In this document: piece after piece, positions 17,358 to 26,439 of the stretch | How positions within the stretch are numbered: the stretch's first letter is position 1 | Layout: each line of letters starts with the position of its first letter | Assembly (NCBI RefSeq): GCF_000741715.1 | Contig: NZ_JGZN01000006.1 | Span: 1-64,000, forward strand | DNA: 64,000 nucleotides | From: Bifidobacterium saguini DSM 23967 | GTDB lineage: Bacteria; Actinomycetota; Actinomycetes; Actinomycetales; Bifidobacteriaceae | Direction of reading: 5' to 3' | Made by a program: the position numbers and the translations under genes | The notes under the pieces: generated by a model | What the model was told of the DNA's origin: nothing | What the model saw: only the letters and a program-made list of their open reading frames with translations | Database searches by the model: none

Positions 17358-19037
17358 ATGAGCGTGCAACGAGTTATGGGCACCGAGACGGAATATGCGG
17401 TCTCGCTGAAAGCTGCAGGCGGACACTATAATCCGGTGCAGCTTTCTTTCGACGTAGTCAACGGCGCCGCCGACCAGCACAGTAAGTCGATTCGTTGGGA
17501 CTACCGGCAGGAGGATCCGGTCAACGATGCGCGCGGCACTCGCCTTGAACGAGCCGCAGCCTGCCCGGATATGCTGACCGACTCTCCGCAGCTCAACATC
17601 ACGAACGTGATTACGCCCAACGGTGGCCGCGTATATGTGGATCATGCGCACCCCGAATACTCCGCTCCGGAAACCACCGATCCGTTCGAAGCCGTGCGCT
17701 ACGACCATGCTGGCGACCTCATCATGCAAGCCGCCGCAGAGCGCGCGTCCAAAGCCACCGGAACTCCGATTGCGTTGCATCGCAACAATGTGGACGGCAA
17801 AGGCTCAAGCTGGGGTACGCATGAAAACTACATGATGCTGCGCAGCGTGCCATTCAGTCGGGTGGCTCGGCTCATGACCCTGCACTTCGTTACCCGCCAG
17901 ATTTACGCCGGATCTGGGCGCGTGGGGATTGACGAACACAGCGAAATGGCTGGGTTCCAATTGAGCCAGCGCGCCGACTACATTCATTCCAAGGTCGGTT
18001 TGCAAACCACGTTCGAACGCCCCATCATCAACACGCGCGATGAATCCCACTCCACCGATGAATTCCGCCGCCTCCATGTGATCGTCGGCGATGCCAACCG
18101 CATGCAAGTGCCGCAGGTGTTGAAACTTGGCACCACCAGCATGCTGCTATGGCTGCTGGAACATGTCGAGGAAGCGGATTTTGACATTGACGCATTCCTT
18201 GACGAATTGGAACTCGCCGACCCGGTTGAAGCGATGCACACGGTCTCGCATGATCTGACGCTTGCCGCTCCGCTCGAGCTAGAGCACGGCGGGGAAACCA
18301 ATGCTTGGCTGATTCAGCTGAAACTGCGTCAAGCCGTCTATCAGGTGGCGGCGCTAATCGACGGCACGGATACCACGGGCGAGCCTGCCTGGCCCGATAA
18401 GTCCACCACCTCGATCATGGCGATGTGGGGTCAGGCGCTCGCCGACGTGGCCGCCATTCGTCATGCTGAAAATGATGATGCACGACTGGCATTGAGCAAT
18501 GAAGCCAGCCGTGTGGAATGGCTGTTCAAATGGCAGCTTTTGGAGAAAATGCGCCGCAAAATCGCCGCTGGCGTATCAGATGGAGCCGCAGCTGCATCAT
18601 CCGGCTGGAACCATCCGAAGCTCAAGGTCATCGATTTGGCTTGGGCCGCGTTGGATCCTACAACCAGCGTGTTCGCCAAATTGGAATCCCGCACCGAACG
18701 TGTGATTCGAGCACAGGAGATTGCTCAGGCGGCGGCAGAACCTCCTGAACACACCCGTGCATGGCTGAGAGGCAAGCTGGTCAGCAAGTTTGGTAGTGAA
18801 GTCGCCGCTGTCAGCTGGTCTAAACTGACTGCGCGCGATCCGCAAACTGTATCCGCGGATGACTCCGCCGAATTCTACGGTAACGCCAGTCATGCTGCCG
18901 CCTCATCCGCAAACCTGTTTTCCTTGGATATCTCCAATCCCTTGCGATTCACCAAACAGGATTGCCAAACCAAGCTTGATGCGGCGGAACACGCCATTGA
19001 TCTGCTGAAGGCTTTGGCCATCACCACGGAAGGTTAG
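17358..19037 (+). CDS. dop: Pup deamidase/depupylase
   Basis: Dop removes Pup from proteins and, in species where Pup ends in Gln, deamidates it. This 559-residue carboxylate-amine ligase-like protein begins MSVQRVMGTETEYAV, has the Dop-type loop and the NITNVITPNGGRVYVDHAHPEYS nucleotide-binding region (shown here in part), HRNNVDGKGSSWGTHENY, and IINTRDESHSTDEFRRLHVI. The longer Dop-loop residues around RWDYRQEDPVNDARG separate it from PafA. AGGAG six bases before the ATG sets the start. It lies downstream of the 21-bp iteron array and 11 bases before the IMPase-like gene. Confidence 0.93.
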   Translation: MSVQRVMGTETEYAVSLKAAGGHYNPVQLSFDVVNGAADQHSKSIRWDYRQEDPVNDARGTRLERAAACPDMLTDSPQLNITNVITPNGGRVYVDHAHPEYSAPETTDPFEAVRYDHAGDLIMQAAAERASKATGTPIALHRNNVDGKGSSWGTHENYMMLRSVPFSRVARLMTLHFVTRQIYAGSGRVGIDEHSEMAGFQLSQRADYIHSKVGLQTTFERPIINTRDESHSTDEFRRLHVIVGDANRMQVPQVLKLGTTSMLLWLLEHVEEADFDIDAFLDELELADPVEAMHTVSHDLTLAAPLELEHGGETNAWLIQLKLRQAVYQVAALIDGTDTTGEPAWPDKSTTSIMAMWGQALADVAAIRHAENDDARLALSNEASRVEWLFKWQLLEKMRRKIAAGVSDGAAAASSGWNHPKLKVIDLAWAALDPTTSVFAKLESRTERVIRAQEIAQAAAEPPEHTRAWLRGKLVSKFGSEVAAVSWSKLTARDPQTVSADDSAEFYGNASHAAASSANLFSLDISNPLRFTKQDCQTKLDAAEHAIDLLKALAITTEG

Positions 19038-19048
19038 ACTAGACAGTT

Positions 19049-19921
19049 ATGGAAGACACAAAGACACAGAGTCCACAGGAACTGCGCAGTCTTGCGCTCA
19101 CGGTAGCCGCTCTCCTTGAAGAGGCCGGCAAGCATGCCCTCCATGATCAGATTAATCCTCGCAATATCGTGCAGTCTGTAGATACCGACCAGTCCGGCAG
19201 CGGAAATCGCTACAAGCTCGAAACCGACGGTAAAATCCTGCGCTTTATGAGTACGCGTCTGGCCGATATCGCTCATTTCGATGGCTTCTGGTCTACGCGA
19301 CCCGCTAAAAGCCGTCCAGGTCAACGATACTGGTACATCGGCAAGATTGACGGTGTAATCAACTATGTTCGCCGAATGAGCGAATGGACATTGACTGCGG
19401 CATTGTTTGAATTCGATGAGAACAATGAGCCGAAGCCGATTCTCGGTGTGGTACATGCTCCGGCATTGGGTCTGACCTATTTGGCAGCCAAGGGCGCGGG
19501 TGCGGTACGCATTCATAAGACTGCGGTCGGAGAGAAGCGAGACAAGGTAGTGCCATCCATGACCTCTTCGTTGGATGGCTCCGTACTGAGCTATGGCATG
19601 TCGTTCATTCCTAAGGAATCCCAACGTGCGTTGGATGTAGCATCGTCGTTGGCTGGTCGTCCTGCCGATATTAAGCGCGTCGGTCCGGCGTCCTTGGACT
19701 TGTGCAAGGTGGCGGATGGTACATACGATGCCTACTTTGAGCCGATGCTGCATGTGTGGGATATTCCTGCTATCGCCGCGGGCACCGTGGTGGTATGGGA
19801 AGCTCAGGGCACGTTGAGCCGTTGGGATGGAGATCGCATCCATTGGCGTCATGACAACGACGTGGTGGCCACGAACGGTCTCATTTCACGTGAGCTCATG
19901 CGGTACCTCAGCATGCTGTAA
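19049..19921 (+). CDS. Inositol-monophosphatase-fold protein with degenerate metal site
   Basis: A 290-residue protein of the IMPase fold. The family motif DPxDGTxN is replaced by IGKIDGVINYV near residues 97-106, so the first Asp, the Pro and the Thr are lost. The usual GEE glutamates near residue 80 are replaced by FDGFWSTRP. The later elements IKRVGPASLDLCKVADG and HVWDIPA keep the second Asp. Two of the usual metal ligands therefore look missing, and normal phosphatase activity is doubtful. It starts 11 bases after dop and precedes pup, so it is probably co-transcribed with dop. It could be a histidinol-phosphatase-like relative, but function is unassigned. Confidence 0.75.
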   Translation: MEDTKTQSPQELRSLALTVAALLEEAGKHALHDQINPRNIVQSVDTDQSGSGNRYKLETDGKILRFMSTRLADIAHFDGFWSTRPAKSRPGQRYWYIGKIDGVINYVRRMSEWTLTAALFEFDENNEPKPILGVVHAPALGLTYLAAKGAGAVRIHKTAVGEKRDKVVPSMTSSLDGSVLSYGMSFIPKESQRALDVASSLAGRPADIKRVGPASLDLCKVADGTYDAYFEPMLHVWDIPAIAAGTVVVWEAQGTLSRWDGDRIHWRHDNDVVATNGLISRELMRYLSML

Positions 19922-19937
19922 ACCTCTGAAATATATT

Positions 19938-19967
19938 TTGGACATATTGTTCACCACACTTCATAAT
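19938..19967 (+). promoter_or_regulatory. Predicted promoter of pup-pafA
   Basis: TTGGAC and CATAAT are separated by 18 bp in the 138-bp gap before pup. The transcript would have a leader of about 85 bases. Its presence suggests pup-pafA can be expressed separately from dop. Confidence 0.5.
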
Positions 19968-20059
19968 CAATCTGCATAAACCTTGAATGATGACTGCCCT
20001 TCGTGAGCGTGTATTTTTATGGTTGCGTACACGGAGGGGAGTCGAAAAGGACATGAATC

Positions 20060-20263
20060 ATGCCACAGCAGTTCGAACAACCGCAATCTCAGCCGCAGGA
20101 AACTCATGAAGAGGACATCCTCGCTGCTACTGAGAGCAATGCGCAGCAGCAGAACGAAGACCAGTCCGATGTGTTGGACAGCATTCTGGACGACATCGAG
20201 TCCACGCTCGAGACCAATGCTGAGGAATACGTCAACAGCTTCGTGCAAAAAGGCGGCGAGTGA
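20060..20263 (+). CDS. pup: Prokaryotic ubiquitin-like protein Pup
   Basis: A 67-residue, acidic, Gln-rich disordered protein that PafA attaches to lysines of target proteins. The C-terminal half has the helix-forming region [20 protein letters not shown] and ends FVQKGGE. The last residue is Glu, the form ready for ligation, so Dop-mediated deamidation is not needed here. The start follows an AAAAGGA site. The stop codon overlaps the pafA start (TGATG), implying translational coupling. Confidence 0.96.
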   Translation: MPQQFEQPQSQPQETHEEDILAATESNAQQQNEDQSDVLDSILDDIESTLETNAEEYVNSFVQKGGE

Positions 20264-21765
20264 TGCCCCAATTGCGTGATAGCGGTACTCGTACCCTCCA
20301 CGCCACAGAACCCGTGCCATCCACTGAGATGGACGGGTTCTGCCGTATTTTCGGTGTGGAAACCGAATATGGTGTGGCGGTAACCGGAGCCAATAAGCCA
20401 GTGGATGCGGGCCAAGTGGCCATGACCATGTTCCAGCCCATCGTTTCCCGCTCCCGATCCACCAACACCTATCTGGCCAATGGTTCACGCCTCTACCTCG
20501 ATGTCGGCTCACATCCCGAATATGCCACCGCCGAGGCGCGTGACCCTCGTGAGGCATTAGCTCAGGATTTGGCCGGCGAACGGGTGATGCGCCATCTGGC
20601 ATTAAAGGCCCAGGCTAAACTGCGTGAATCCTATGGCGAGCAGGCCACGATTCACGTATTCAAAAACAATGTCGATTCCGCAGGCCATGCTTTCGGATGC
20701 CACGAAAATTATCTGGTCCGCCGCTTCGTGCCATTGGAAACCATCGAACATCAACTGCTGCCATTCCTAATTACCCGCCAGCTGTTCACCGGTGCCGGAC
20801 GCATGGCCCAGGATGGCTTCCAAATCACACAGCGAGCAGACTTCTTGGATGAGGCTGTTTCTTCGGCCACTACGCGTTCGCGCCCAATGGTCAATACGCG
20901 TGACGAGCCACATGCCGACCCGGATTCATTCCGCCGTCTGCATGTAATCATCGGTGACTCGAACCGTTCGCAGTGGGCTACATGGATGAAACTTGCCGTA
21001 ACCCATCTGGTGCTGTGCGTGATTGAGGAGGCATTCCGCCGTGGTGAGCCATCCGGCTTCGAAGAATGGGCGTTTGCCGACCCGGCTGCTGCCAACCGTG
21101 CAGTGAGCCGATTCTTGGATGAACCGAATGCCGCACTGGCGCTTGCATCGGGTGAGTCAGTGAGTGCGCTGGCGTTGCAACGTCGATACTATGCTGCAGT
21201 CGAATCATTTGTGGCCGCTCATCGGGAAGTGATGGACGCTGCGTTTACTGCCGGTGCATCGGTTACGGAACATTCGGAAGATGCCATTGCTGACTTGCCA
21301 ACAGCAGTGGTTCTGGGGGAGTGGAACCGAGCATTGGATACGTTGGCGCAAGGCGATTATGATGCGCTTGCCGACCGCGTGGATTGGGCGGCAAAGAAAC
21401 GCATCTTCGATGCGATGCGCCGTCGTAAGCCAGATATCTCGCTAGCTCAATTGGAGCAACTTGAATTGGATTACCACGACATTGCCAATGGTCGCCTGTA
21501 TGGTTCGCTTACTGCGCGAGGCCAGATGAAGCAATTGCTGGCCGCTGACGAGGTCGAACATGCGGTTCACGAGGCCCCGCAGGACACTCGTGCCGCCTTG
21601 CGCGGACGCTTCGTGGAAGCGGCCCTCGCCTCAGGATCACAATTCTCCGCTGACTGGACCCACCTGACCGTAACCGCTCCGGAACGCCATGAAGCCGTAC
21701 TTCTTGACCCGTTTGCGTTCAAACCCACTCCGGAATTTACGGCGTTGATGGAATCCCTGAAATAA
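20263..21765 (+). CDS. pafA: Pup--protein ligase
   Basis: Joins the C-terminal Glu of Pup to substrate lysines using ATP. The 500-residue protein contains RIFGVETEYGVAV, LYLDVGSHPEYATAEARDP, FKNNVDSAGHAFGCHENY and MVNTRDEPHADPDSFRRLHV, the PafA counterparts of Dop motifs. The catalytic Asp lies in the DVGSHPEY stretch. The chosen ATG overlaps the pup stop by one base. The first 20 or so residues before MDGFCRIFG are not typical, so an internal start is possible, though no better ribosome-binding site is seen. A strong terminator follows. Confidence 0.95.
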   Translation: MPQLRDSGTRTLHATEPVPSTEMDGFCRIFGVETEYGVAVTGANKPVDAGQVAMTMFQPIVSRSRSTNTYLANGSRLYLDVGSHPEYATAEARDPREALAQDLAGERVMRHLALKAQAKLRESYGEQATIHVFKNNVDSAGHAFGCHENYLVRRFVPLETIEHQLLPFLITRQLFTGAGRMAQDGFQITQRADFLDEAVSSATTRSRPMVNTRDEPHADPDSFRRLHVIIGDSNRSQWATWMKLAVTHLVLCVIEEAFRRGEPSGFEEWAFADPAAANRAVSRFLDEPNAALALASGESVSALALQRRYYAAVESFVAAHREVMDAAFTAGASVTEHSEDAIADLPTAVVLGEWNRALDTLAQGDYDALADRVDWAAKKRIFDAMRRRKPDISLAQLEQLELDYHDIANGRLYGSLTARGQMKQLLAADEVEHAVHEAPQDTRAALRGRFVEAALASGSQFSADWTHLTVTAPERHEAVLLDPFAFKPTPEFTALMESLK

Positions 21766-21768
21766 GCG

Positions 21769-21797
21769 AAACCCCGACCATCATGGTCGGGGTTTTC
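21769..21797 (+). terminator. Terminator after pafA
   Basis: Stem AAACCCCGACCA with its exact complement around a 3-nt loop, followed by TT, right after the stop codon. Confidence 0.9.
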
Positions 21798-21837
21798 TAT
21801 CTCGCTTGATGCGCAAAGGCTCGCTAGGAGCGGAGGG

Positions 21838-22119
21838 TCACTCGGTGACAGCCTTCTTCAGCAGGGAGCCAGCGGAGATGCGCACGCCGTAGGAAGCCGG
21901 GATGTTGATGGTCTCGCCGGTGCGCGGGTTGCGGCCAGTGCGAGCAGCGCGCTTGACGCGCTCAGCAGAGAAGAGACCGGTGAGCTTCAGGCCTTCGCCG
22001 GACTTCATAGCCTCGACGAACACATCCTGGAAGGCGTTAACAGCAGCCTCGGCCTGGGCCTTGGTCAGGTTGGACTTCTGGGCAATCTTCGAGACGAGAT
22101 CAGACTTGTTGTATGCCAT
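21838..22119 (-). CDS. hup: Nucleoid protein HU
   Basis: A 93-residue histone-like protein that bends and compacts DNA. It has the HU body MAYNKSDLVSKIAQKSNLTK, the GLFSAERVKRAARTGRNPRTGE beta-arm stretch (shown in part) and an IPASYGVRISAG end. It lacks the Lys/Ala-rich C-terminal tail of mycobacterial HupB, as usual in bifidobacteria. The start follows AGAAGGATG. The 259 bases upstream to the next gene should hold its promoter; I see no further gene there. Confidence 0.95.
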   Translation of the reverse strand: MAYNKSDLVSKIAQKSNLTKAQAEAAVNAFQDVFVEAMKSGEGLKLTGLFSAERVKRAARTGRNPRTGETINIPASYGVRISAGSLLKKAVTE

Positions 22120-22378
22120 AAAGCATCCTTCTTGAGTCAGTGGGCAGGCACGGTTGCCTGTCCGTGTTCATCACATGATGATAGCGCATAGACCTGCCTA
22201 AACCCGCATTTTATAAGGCTTTTCACATCTTTTTTCCGCGATTTTCGACTAAATTCGCTCACTACATGGAAGTTCGCCCAATATGGGAGGCTTTCACGCG
22301 CGGATTTATTGACGATTCGGCCGTTTTTGGCATATTGACGGCCCGTAAAAGCTTCAAAAACAACGGTTTCTGAGCCTG

Positions 22379-24793
22379 CTACACCAGATTATGCTGATCC
22401 AACCATTTCATTGCGGCGGCACCCAGAGGAATACGAAGCCAATAGAACACCACACGGTGTAGCAACGTCGCGGACAATGCCACGGCCTGAGGAACACCCA
22501 CGGCGACGAATGCGAACGTCAACGCTGCTTCCACACCGCCCAAGCCGCCCGGGGTGGGCACTGCGGAACCCAGCGCGTAGGCCAGCATGAACACGAACGT
22601 GGTCTCCACGGGATTCGTGGAGTATCCGAATGCCTGTAATGCGGCCCAGAACGCAAGACCGGTGGTGATGTTCTGGAACAGTGCGCCTGCGCAGCTGATG
22701 GCCAGCTGCCTTGGTTGAGACAGTACATCAAACAGTTGGTTGATATAGGTTTTGGCCAATGGCATGAGCTGTTGCATAACCCAGTGGCGCACAGGAGGAA
22801 TCATCATGGCGATGGAGATCACCACAACCACTGCGCCAAGCACAATCACCAATGTATTGGTGGGGATTGCACCGGAGAGCATGTTGCGGCCGGTAAACAT
22901 ACCAATGAGCACCAGCATGGCGAAGTACACCATGTAATACACCACCAAGGCTGCGCTCATAATGGCGGTGGCGGTGGTGTTGCGATACCCGGATTTCCTC
23001 AGGAACTGTAGGTTCACAAAGGAGGGACCCACGCCGGCAGGCATGGATACGGTGGCGAAACCACCTGCCACCTGGCTCATAAATACGCCGGCATTGTTGC
23101 GATTGCCGCGATTCATTAACGCGCCCAGCGAAATGGAAGAGCCAATCCAACCGCATAGGCCGAAAGTAAGGGTTACTACGGCCATAATCGGGTTGGCGTT
23201 GGTGAGCGCATCAATGATTTCCTCTGGCTTGAGCTGGGTGAAGACCACGATCACGGCCACAATCACCAGCAGCATCGTAATCATCGAACGCCAAGAGAAA
23301 CGAGCCAAGGTCACCGGTTCAACGGTCTCAGCAGTATCGTCGTCAGACAATGAGGCAACACTACCGCGCAAGGATTTGAGCAGTTGCTTATCCCAAGCAT
23401 CCAACGCGCGAGTAGGGGAGGGGACGGCCACTTTTTGAATGAATGGGGCAATGCTGGCGAGCGTCAAATCGCCCCAAGCCTCGCGGGCAGCCTCAATGGC
23501 CGGCTTTACGCCAATCAATGCGGCGAGCAATGCGAGCAGCTGTACCTTATCCAGTGCGGTGTTCGCAGAGCTGGAAGCATTATCGCCATTCAGCCATCCG
23601 GCGATGACCGGAGTGCCATCCTCAAGACGGGCCAAGGTGTCCGGCGTGATACGGCGATGGGTGTATCCGCGACGGTTGGCCACCGACAGGTACCGCATAT
23701 AGGCCACGGCATCAGCCTTGGTCAATGTTTTGAGATTGGCGGGCATGGCTATCGTGTGTGCGTCCAACACCAGAATGGCGGATTCATCGGTATCTGCGAT
23801 GCCGTAGGGGGAGGGGGCCGGCAGTTTGATATTGTGCAGTCCCAACAGCATGGAGAAATGATGCTGTACGGCATCTCGCACGGATTTGTCTCGGCGAATG
23901 GACACGCTGGTGAAACGAATCTGATCCCAAACCTGCTTGAGATAGCCAACTGTATGGGTTTGGGCATCAATTACCGACACAATGAACTTTCGACCATCGG
24001 TGGTTTCGAGGTCATAAAGGCGTGAACCTGCGGTCAGATCATCCTCCAATGTGGCGGCCAAAGATCCGCGCTTGACTATCACTGGTTCCTGATGTCGAAT
24101 CAGTGAAGCTGTTTCAAGGCCTATGCCTTTGAGCGCCGTAACCAACGGCATGCCCCAAACGCCTTTGTTCTGCGTGCCAACGATGAACCGAATCAGCATG
24201 CCCACCGTACGGCCTGCGGTCATGGAAACCAGCATGCCGGTAACTGAGTGCCAGGAAAGCACCACCATCACCACTGCGGTGACGTACAGGATATTCCAAC
24301 TCCATTTCACGCTGGAGCGAGTGCGGCGAGGACCGGCTGCCGTCAGAAAAGCCGCCATGCCGGCATACATGTCCGGCAGAAGGCCCGAGCCATATGAGGT
24401 GGCGGCGGAAACCAGTGCCAATGCGAGCGTTTGATCGTTAAGCCCGCTGATAAGCGTTGAAATAGCCCATACGGTGCCGTAGCCGGCAAGCATGGCGATG
24501 GCGGAAACGGCGGCCTGCAGCCATTCTCGAGCAACAAGAATCTGAGCTAGTACGATAACCACCATAATGATGGTCACCAATTGAGTCAGCACGGTGGAAG
24601 GATAGTTGGCAAGCCAATTGATGGCTTGTGCCGCAGTATGGGCATCGGATTCCACGCCGCGGGTAATGCCGCCCATGAATACGGCGAACACCATAACGAT
24701 GGCCGCCGTCAGCAGAGACATTGCGGCTCTGGTTAAATCTGCGAAATCGCGGGTGCGACGAGGTGCTACGTCGTCGATAACCGGTTCTGCCAC
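22379..24793 (-). CDS. Large membrane protein with kinase-like middle and UPF0104/LPG-synthase-type flippase domain
   Basis: An 804-residue protein with three parts: an N-terminal group of about six to seven membrane helices (residues 20-230), a soluble middle (240-470) that resembles a degenerate protein-kinase fold (HFSMLLGLHNIKLPAPSPYG, ILVLDAH, LTKADAVAYMRYL), and a C-terminal UPF0104/lysylphosphatidylglycerol-synthase membrane domain with SMPAGVGPSFVNLQFLRKSG and AVPTPGGLGGVEAALTFAF. The start is taken at GTG because AGGAG lies 5 bases before it. Similar actinobacterial proteins are thought to move or modify lipids. The exact substrate is unknown. It follows purB on the same strand. Confidence 0.75.
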   Translation of the reverse strand: MAEPVIDDVAPRRTRDFADLTRAAMSLLTAAIVMVFAVFMGGITRGVESDAHTAAQAINWLANYPSTVLTQLVTIIMVVIVLAQILVAREWLQAAVSAIAMLAGYGTVWAISTLISGLNDQTLALALVSAATSYGSGLLPDMYAGMAAFLTAAGPRRTRSSVKWSWNILYVTAVVMVVLSWHSVTGMLVSMTAGRTVGMLIRFIVGTQNKGVWGMPLVTALKGIGLETASLIRHQEPVIVKRGSLAATLEDDLTAGSRLYDLETTDGRKFIVSVIDAQTHTVGYLKQVWDQIRFTSVSIRRDKSVRDAVQHHFSMLLGLHNIKLPAPSPYGIADTDESAILVLDAHTIAMPANLKTLTKADAVAYMRYLSVANRRGYTHRRITPDTLARLEDGTPVIAGWLNGDNASSSANTALDKVQLLALLAALIGVKPAIEAAREAWGDLTLASIAPFIQKVAVPSPTRALDAWDKQLLKSLRGSVASLSDDDTAETVEPVTLARFSWRSMITMLLVIVAVIVVFTQLKPEEIIDALTNANPIMAVVTLTFGLCGWIGSSISLGALMNRGNRNNAGVFMSQVAGGFATVSMPAGVGPSFVNLQFLRKSGYRNTTATAIMSAALVVYYMVYFAMLVLIGMFTGRNMLSGAIPTNTLVIVLGAVVVVISIAMMIPPVRHWVMQQLMPLAKTYINQLFDVLSQPRQLAISCAGALFQNITTGLAFWAALQAFGYSTNPVETTFVFMLAYALGSAVPTPGGLGGVEAALTFAFVAVGVPQAVALSATLLHRVVFYWLRIPLGAAAMKWLDQHNLV

Positions 24794-24842
24794 CTGAACT
24801 CCTGTTCGATGCTGAAATGAGGGGAATTGTGCTTCTAATGGT

Positions 24843-24872
24843 AAGGCGCGTACGCAATCGCGCACGCGCCTT
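24843..24872. other. Hairpin between purB and the flippase gene
   Basis: A 9-bp stem AAGGCGCGT/ACGCGCCTT around a 12-nt GC-rich loop. It has no clear T run on the minus strand, so it may be a weak terminator or an mRNA-end stabiliser for purB. Confidence 0.5.
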
Positions 24873-24900
24873 AGTGTGTGTTTATCAAGACTTTATGCGA

Positions 24901-26337
24901 TCAGCGGTCAAACGCTACCAGCTTGGAAGCCACACCGGTGTAGGTAGCCGGGGTCAATGCCTTCAAACGAGCAGCGGTTTCGGGATCGAAGGACTGCTGG
25001 TCGATGAAAGCCTCGACCTGTTCCTTGTTGATCTCATGGCCGCGCATCAGCTCCTTGACCTTCTCATACGGCTTGTCCATGCCGGGCAGGCCGCGAAGCT
25101 CGCAGGCGCGCATGGCGGTCTGAATCGGCTCGCCAAGCACCTCCCAGTTCTCGTCCAGTTCGCGGGAGATCACATGATCGTTCGGGTGGATGGACTTCAA
25201 GCCGCCCATCAGGTTGTACAGGGCCAGCTGGGAGTAGCCGAGTGCGGAGCCGATGTTGCGCTGGGTGGTGGAGTCGGTCAGATCGCGCTGCCAACGGGAT
25301 TCCACAAGCGTTGCGGACAGGGTATCGAGCAGCGAGCAGGAAATCTCGAAGTTGGCTTCGGCGTTTTCGAAGCGAATCGGGTTCACCTTGTGCGGCATGG
25401 TGGAGGAGCCGGTGGCACCCTTGACCGGAACCTGAGCGAACACGCCACGGGAGATGTACATCCACACGTCCACGCACAGGTTGTGCATGATGCGGTTCGC
25501 ATGGGAAACGGTGGAGTACAGCTCGGCCTGCCAGTCGTGGGATTCGATCTGCGTGGTCAGCGGATTCCAAGTCAGTCCCATACGGTTGGTTACGAACTCG
25601 CGAGAGACGGCAATCCAGTCCACGTCCGGGCAGGCGGCCAGATGAGCGCCGAACGTACCCGTGGCGCCATTGATCTTGCCCAGGTATTCCTGATTCTCAA
25701 TGTGCTTCAGCTGGCGGTTCAGGCGGTACACATAGACGGCAAGTTCCTTGCCGAGCGTAGTCGGGGTAGCCGGCTGGCCGTGGGTTAGGGAAAGGAGCGC
25801 CTTGTCCTTGTACTCCTCGGCCTTCTCAGCCAAGTGATCGATGATTTCCTTGAACGCCGGGGTCCAGACGTTCTCCATTGCGTTCTTCACACAGCGGGCG
25901 ATGGAGAGGTTGTTGATGTCTTCGGAGGTGCAGGCGAAGTGCACGAGGGTCTTCAACGCATCGTTGATGTTCGTCATGTCAGCTGGAGCCTTGGCGAACT
26001 GGTCGTCGATGTAGTATTCCACAGCCTTCACATCGTGGTGGGTCACAGCCTCGTGAGCGGCATGAGCAGCAATGCCTTCAGCGCCGAAATCCTCAGGAAT
26101 GGAACACAGGAATGCCTTCTCCTCCTCGGTGAACGGGTGGACGCCGTCCACAATCGGCTGGTTGCCGTTGCCTTCAAAGCCGTTGGCCAGAAGAATCATC
26201 CACTCGACCTCGACGCGCATACGTTCGCGGTTCAGGGCGGGTTCGCTCAAATATTCCACGAGCGGTGCGGTGGCGTTATGGTAACGACCATCAAGCGGGG
26301 TCAATGCGATGGCGGGGGAAATATCAGTAAGCTTCAT
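24901..26337 (-). CDS. purB: Adenylosuccinate lyase
   Basis: Catalyses two fumarate-releasing steps in AMP and IMP synthesis. The 478-residue protein begins with ISPAIALTPLDGRYHNATAPL, has CTSEDINNLSIARCV, LSLTHGQPATPTTLGKEL and the superfamily signature GSSTMPHKVNPIRFENAEAN near residue 310. The longer-than-average length and ATPTTLGKE motif match the PurB subgroup of E. coli type. The ATG follows a GGAGAC site with 3-4 base spacing. It reads toward the membrane flippase gene. Confidence 0.95.
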   Translation of the reverse strand: MKLTDISPAIALTPLDGRYHNATAPLVEYLSEPALNRERMRVEVEWMILLANGFEGNGNQPIVDGVHPFTEEEKAFLCSIPEDFGAEGIAAHAAHEAVTHHDVKAVEYYIDDQFAKAPADMTNINDALKTLVHFACTSEDINNLSIARCVKNAMENVWTPAFKEIIDHLAEKAEEYKDKALLSLTHGQPATPTTLGKELAVYVYRLNRQLKHIENQEYLGKINGATGTFGAHLAACPDVDWIAVSREFVTNRMGLTWNPLTTQIESHDWQAELYSTVSHANRIMHNLCVDVWMYISRGVFAQVPVKGATGSSTMPHKVNPIRFENAEANFEISCSLLDTLSATLVESRWQRDLTDSTTQRNIGSALGYSQLALYNLMGGLKSIHPNDHVISRELDENWEVLGEPIQTAMRACELRGLPGMDKPYEKVKELMRGHEINKEQVEAFIDQQSFDPETAARLKALTPATYTGVASKLVAFDR

Positions 26338-26439
26338 AGTCTCCTAGGGTACTTCCAGCCGTGAACCGGCGAATTGAGCGGCGGTGTTGTCTGTGTTGGA
26401 CGGCTGATTAGCCTTATTGACATGGTGGTAATAGCTATT

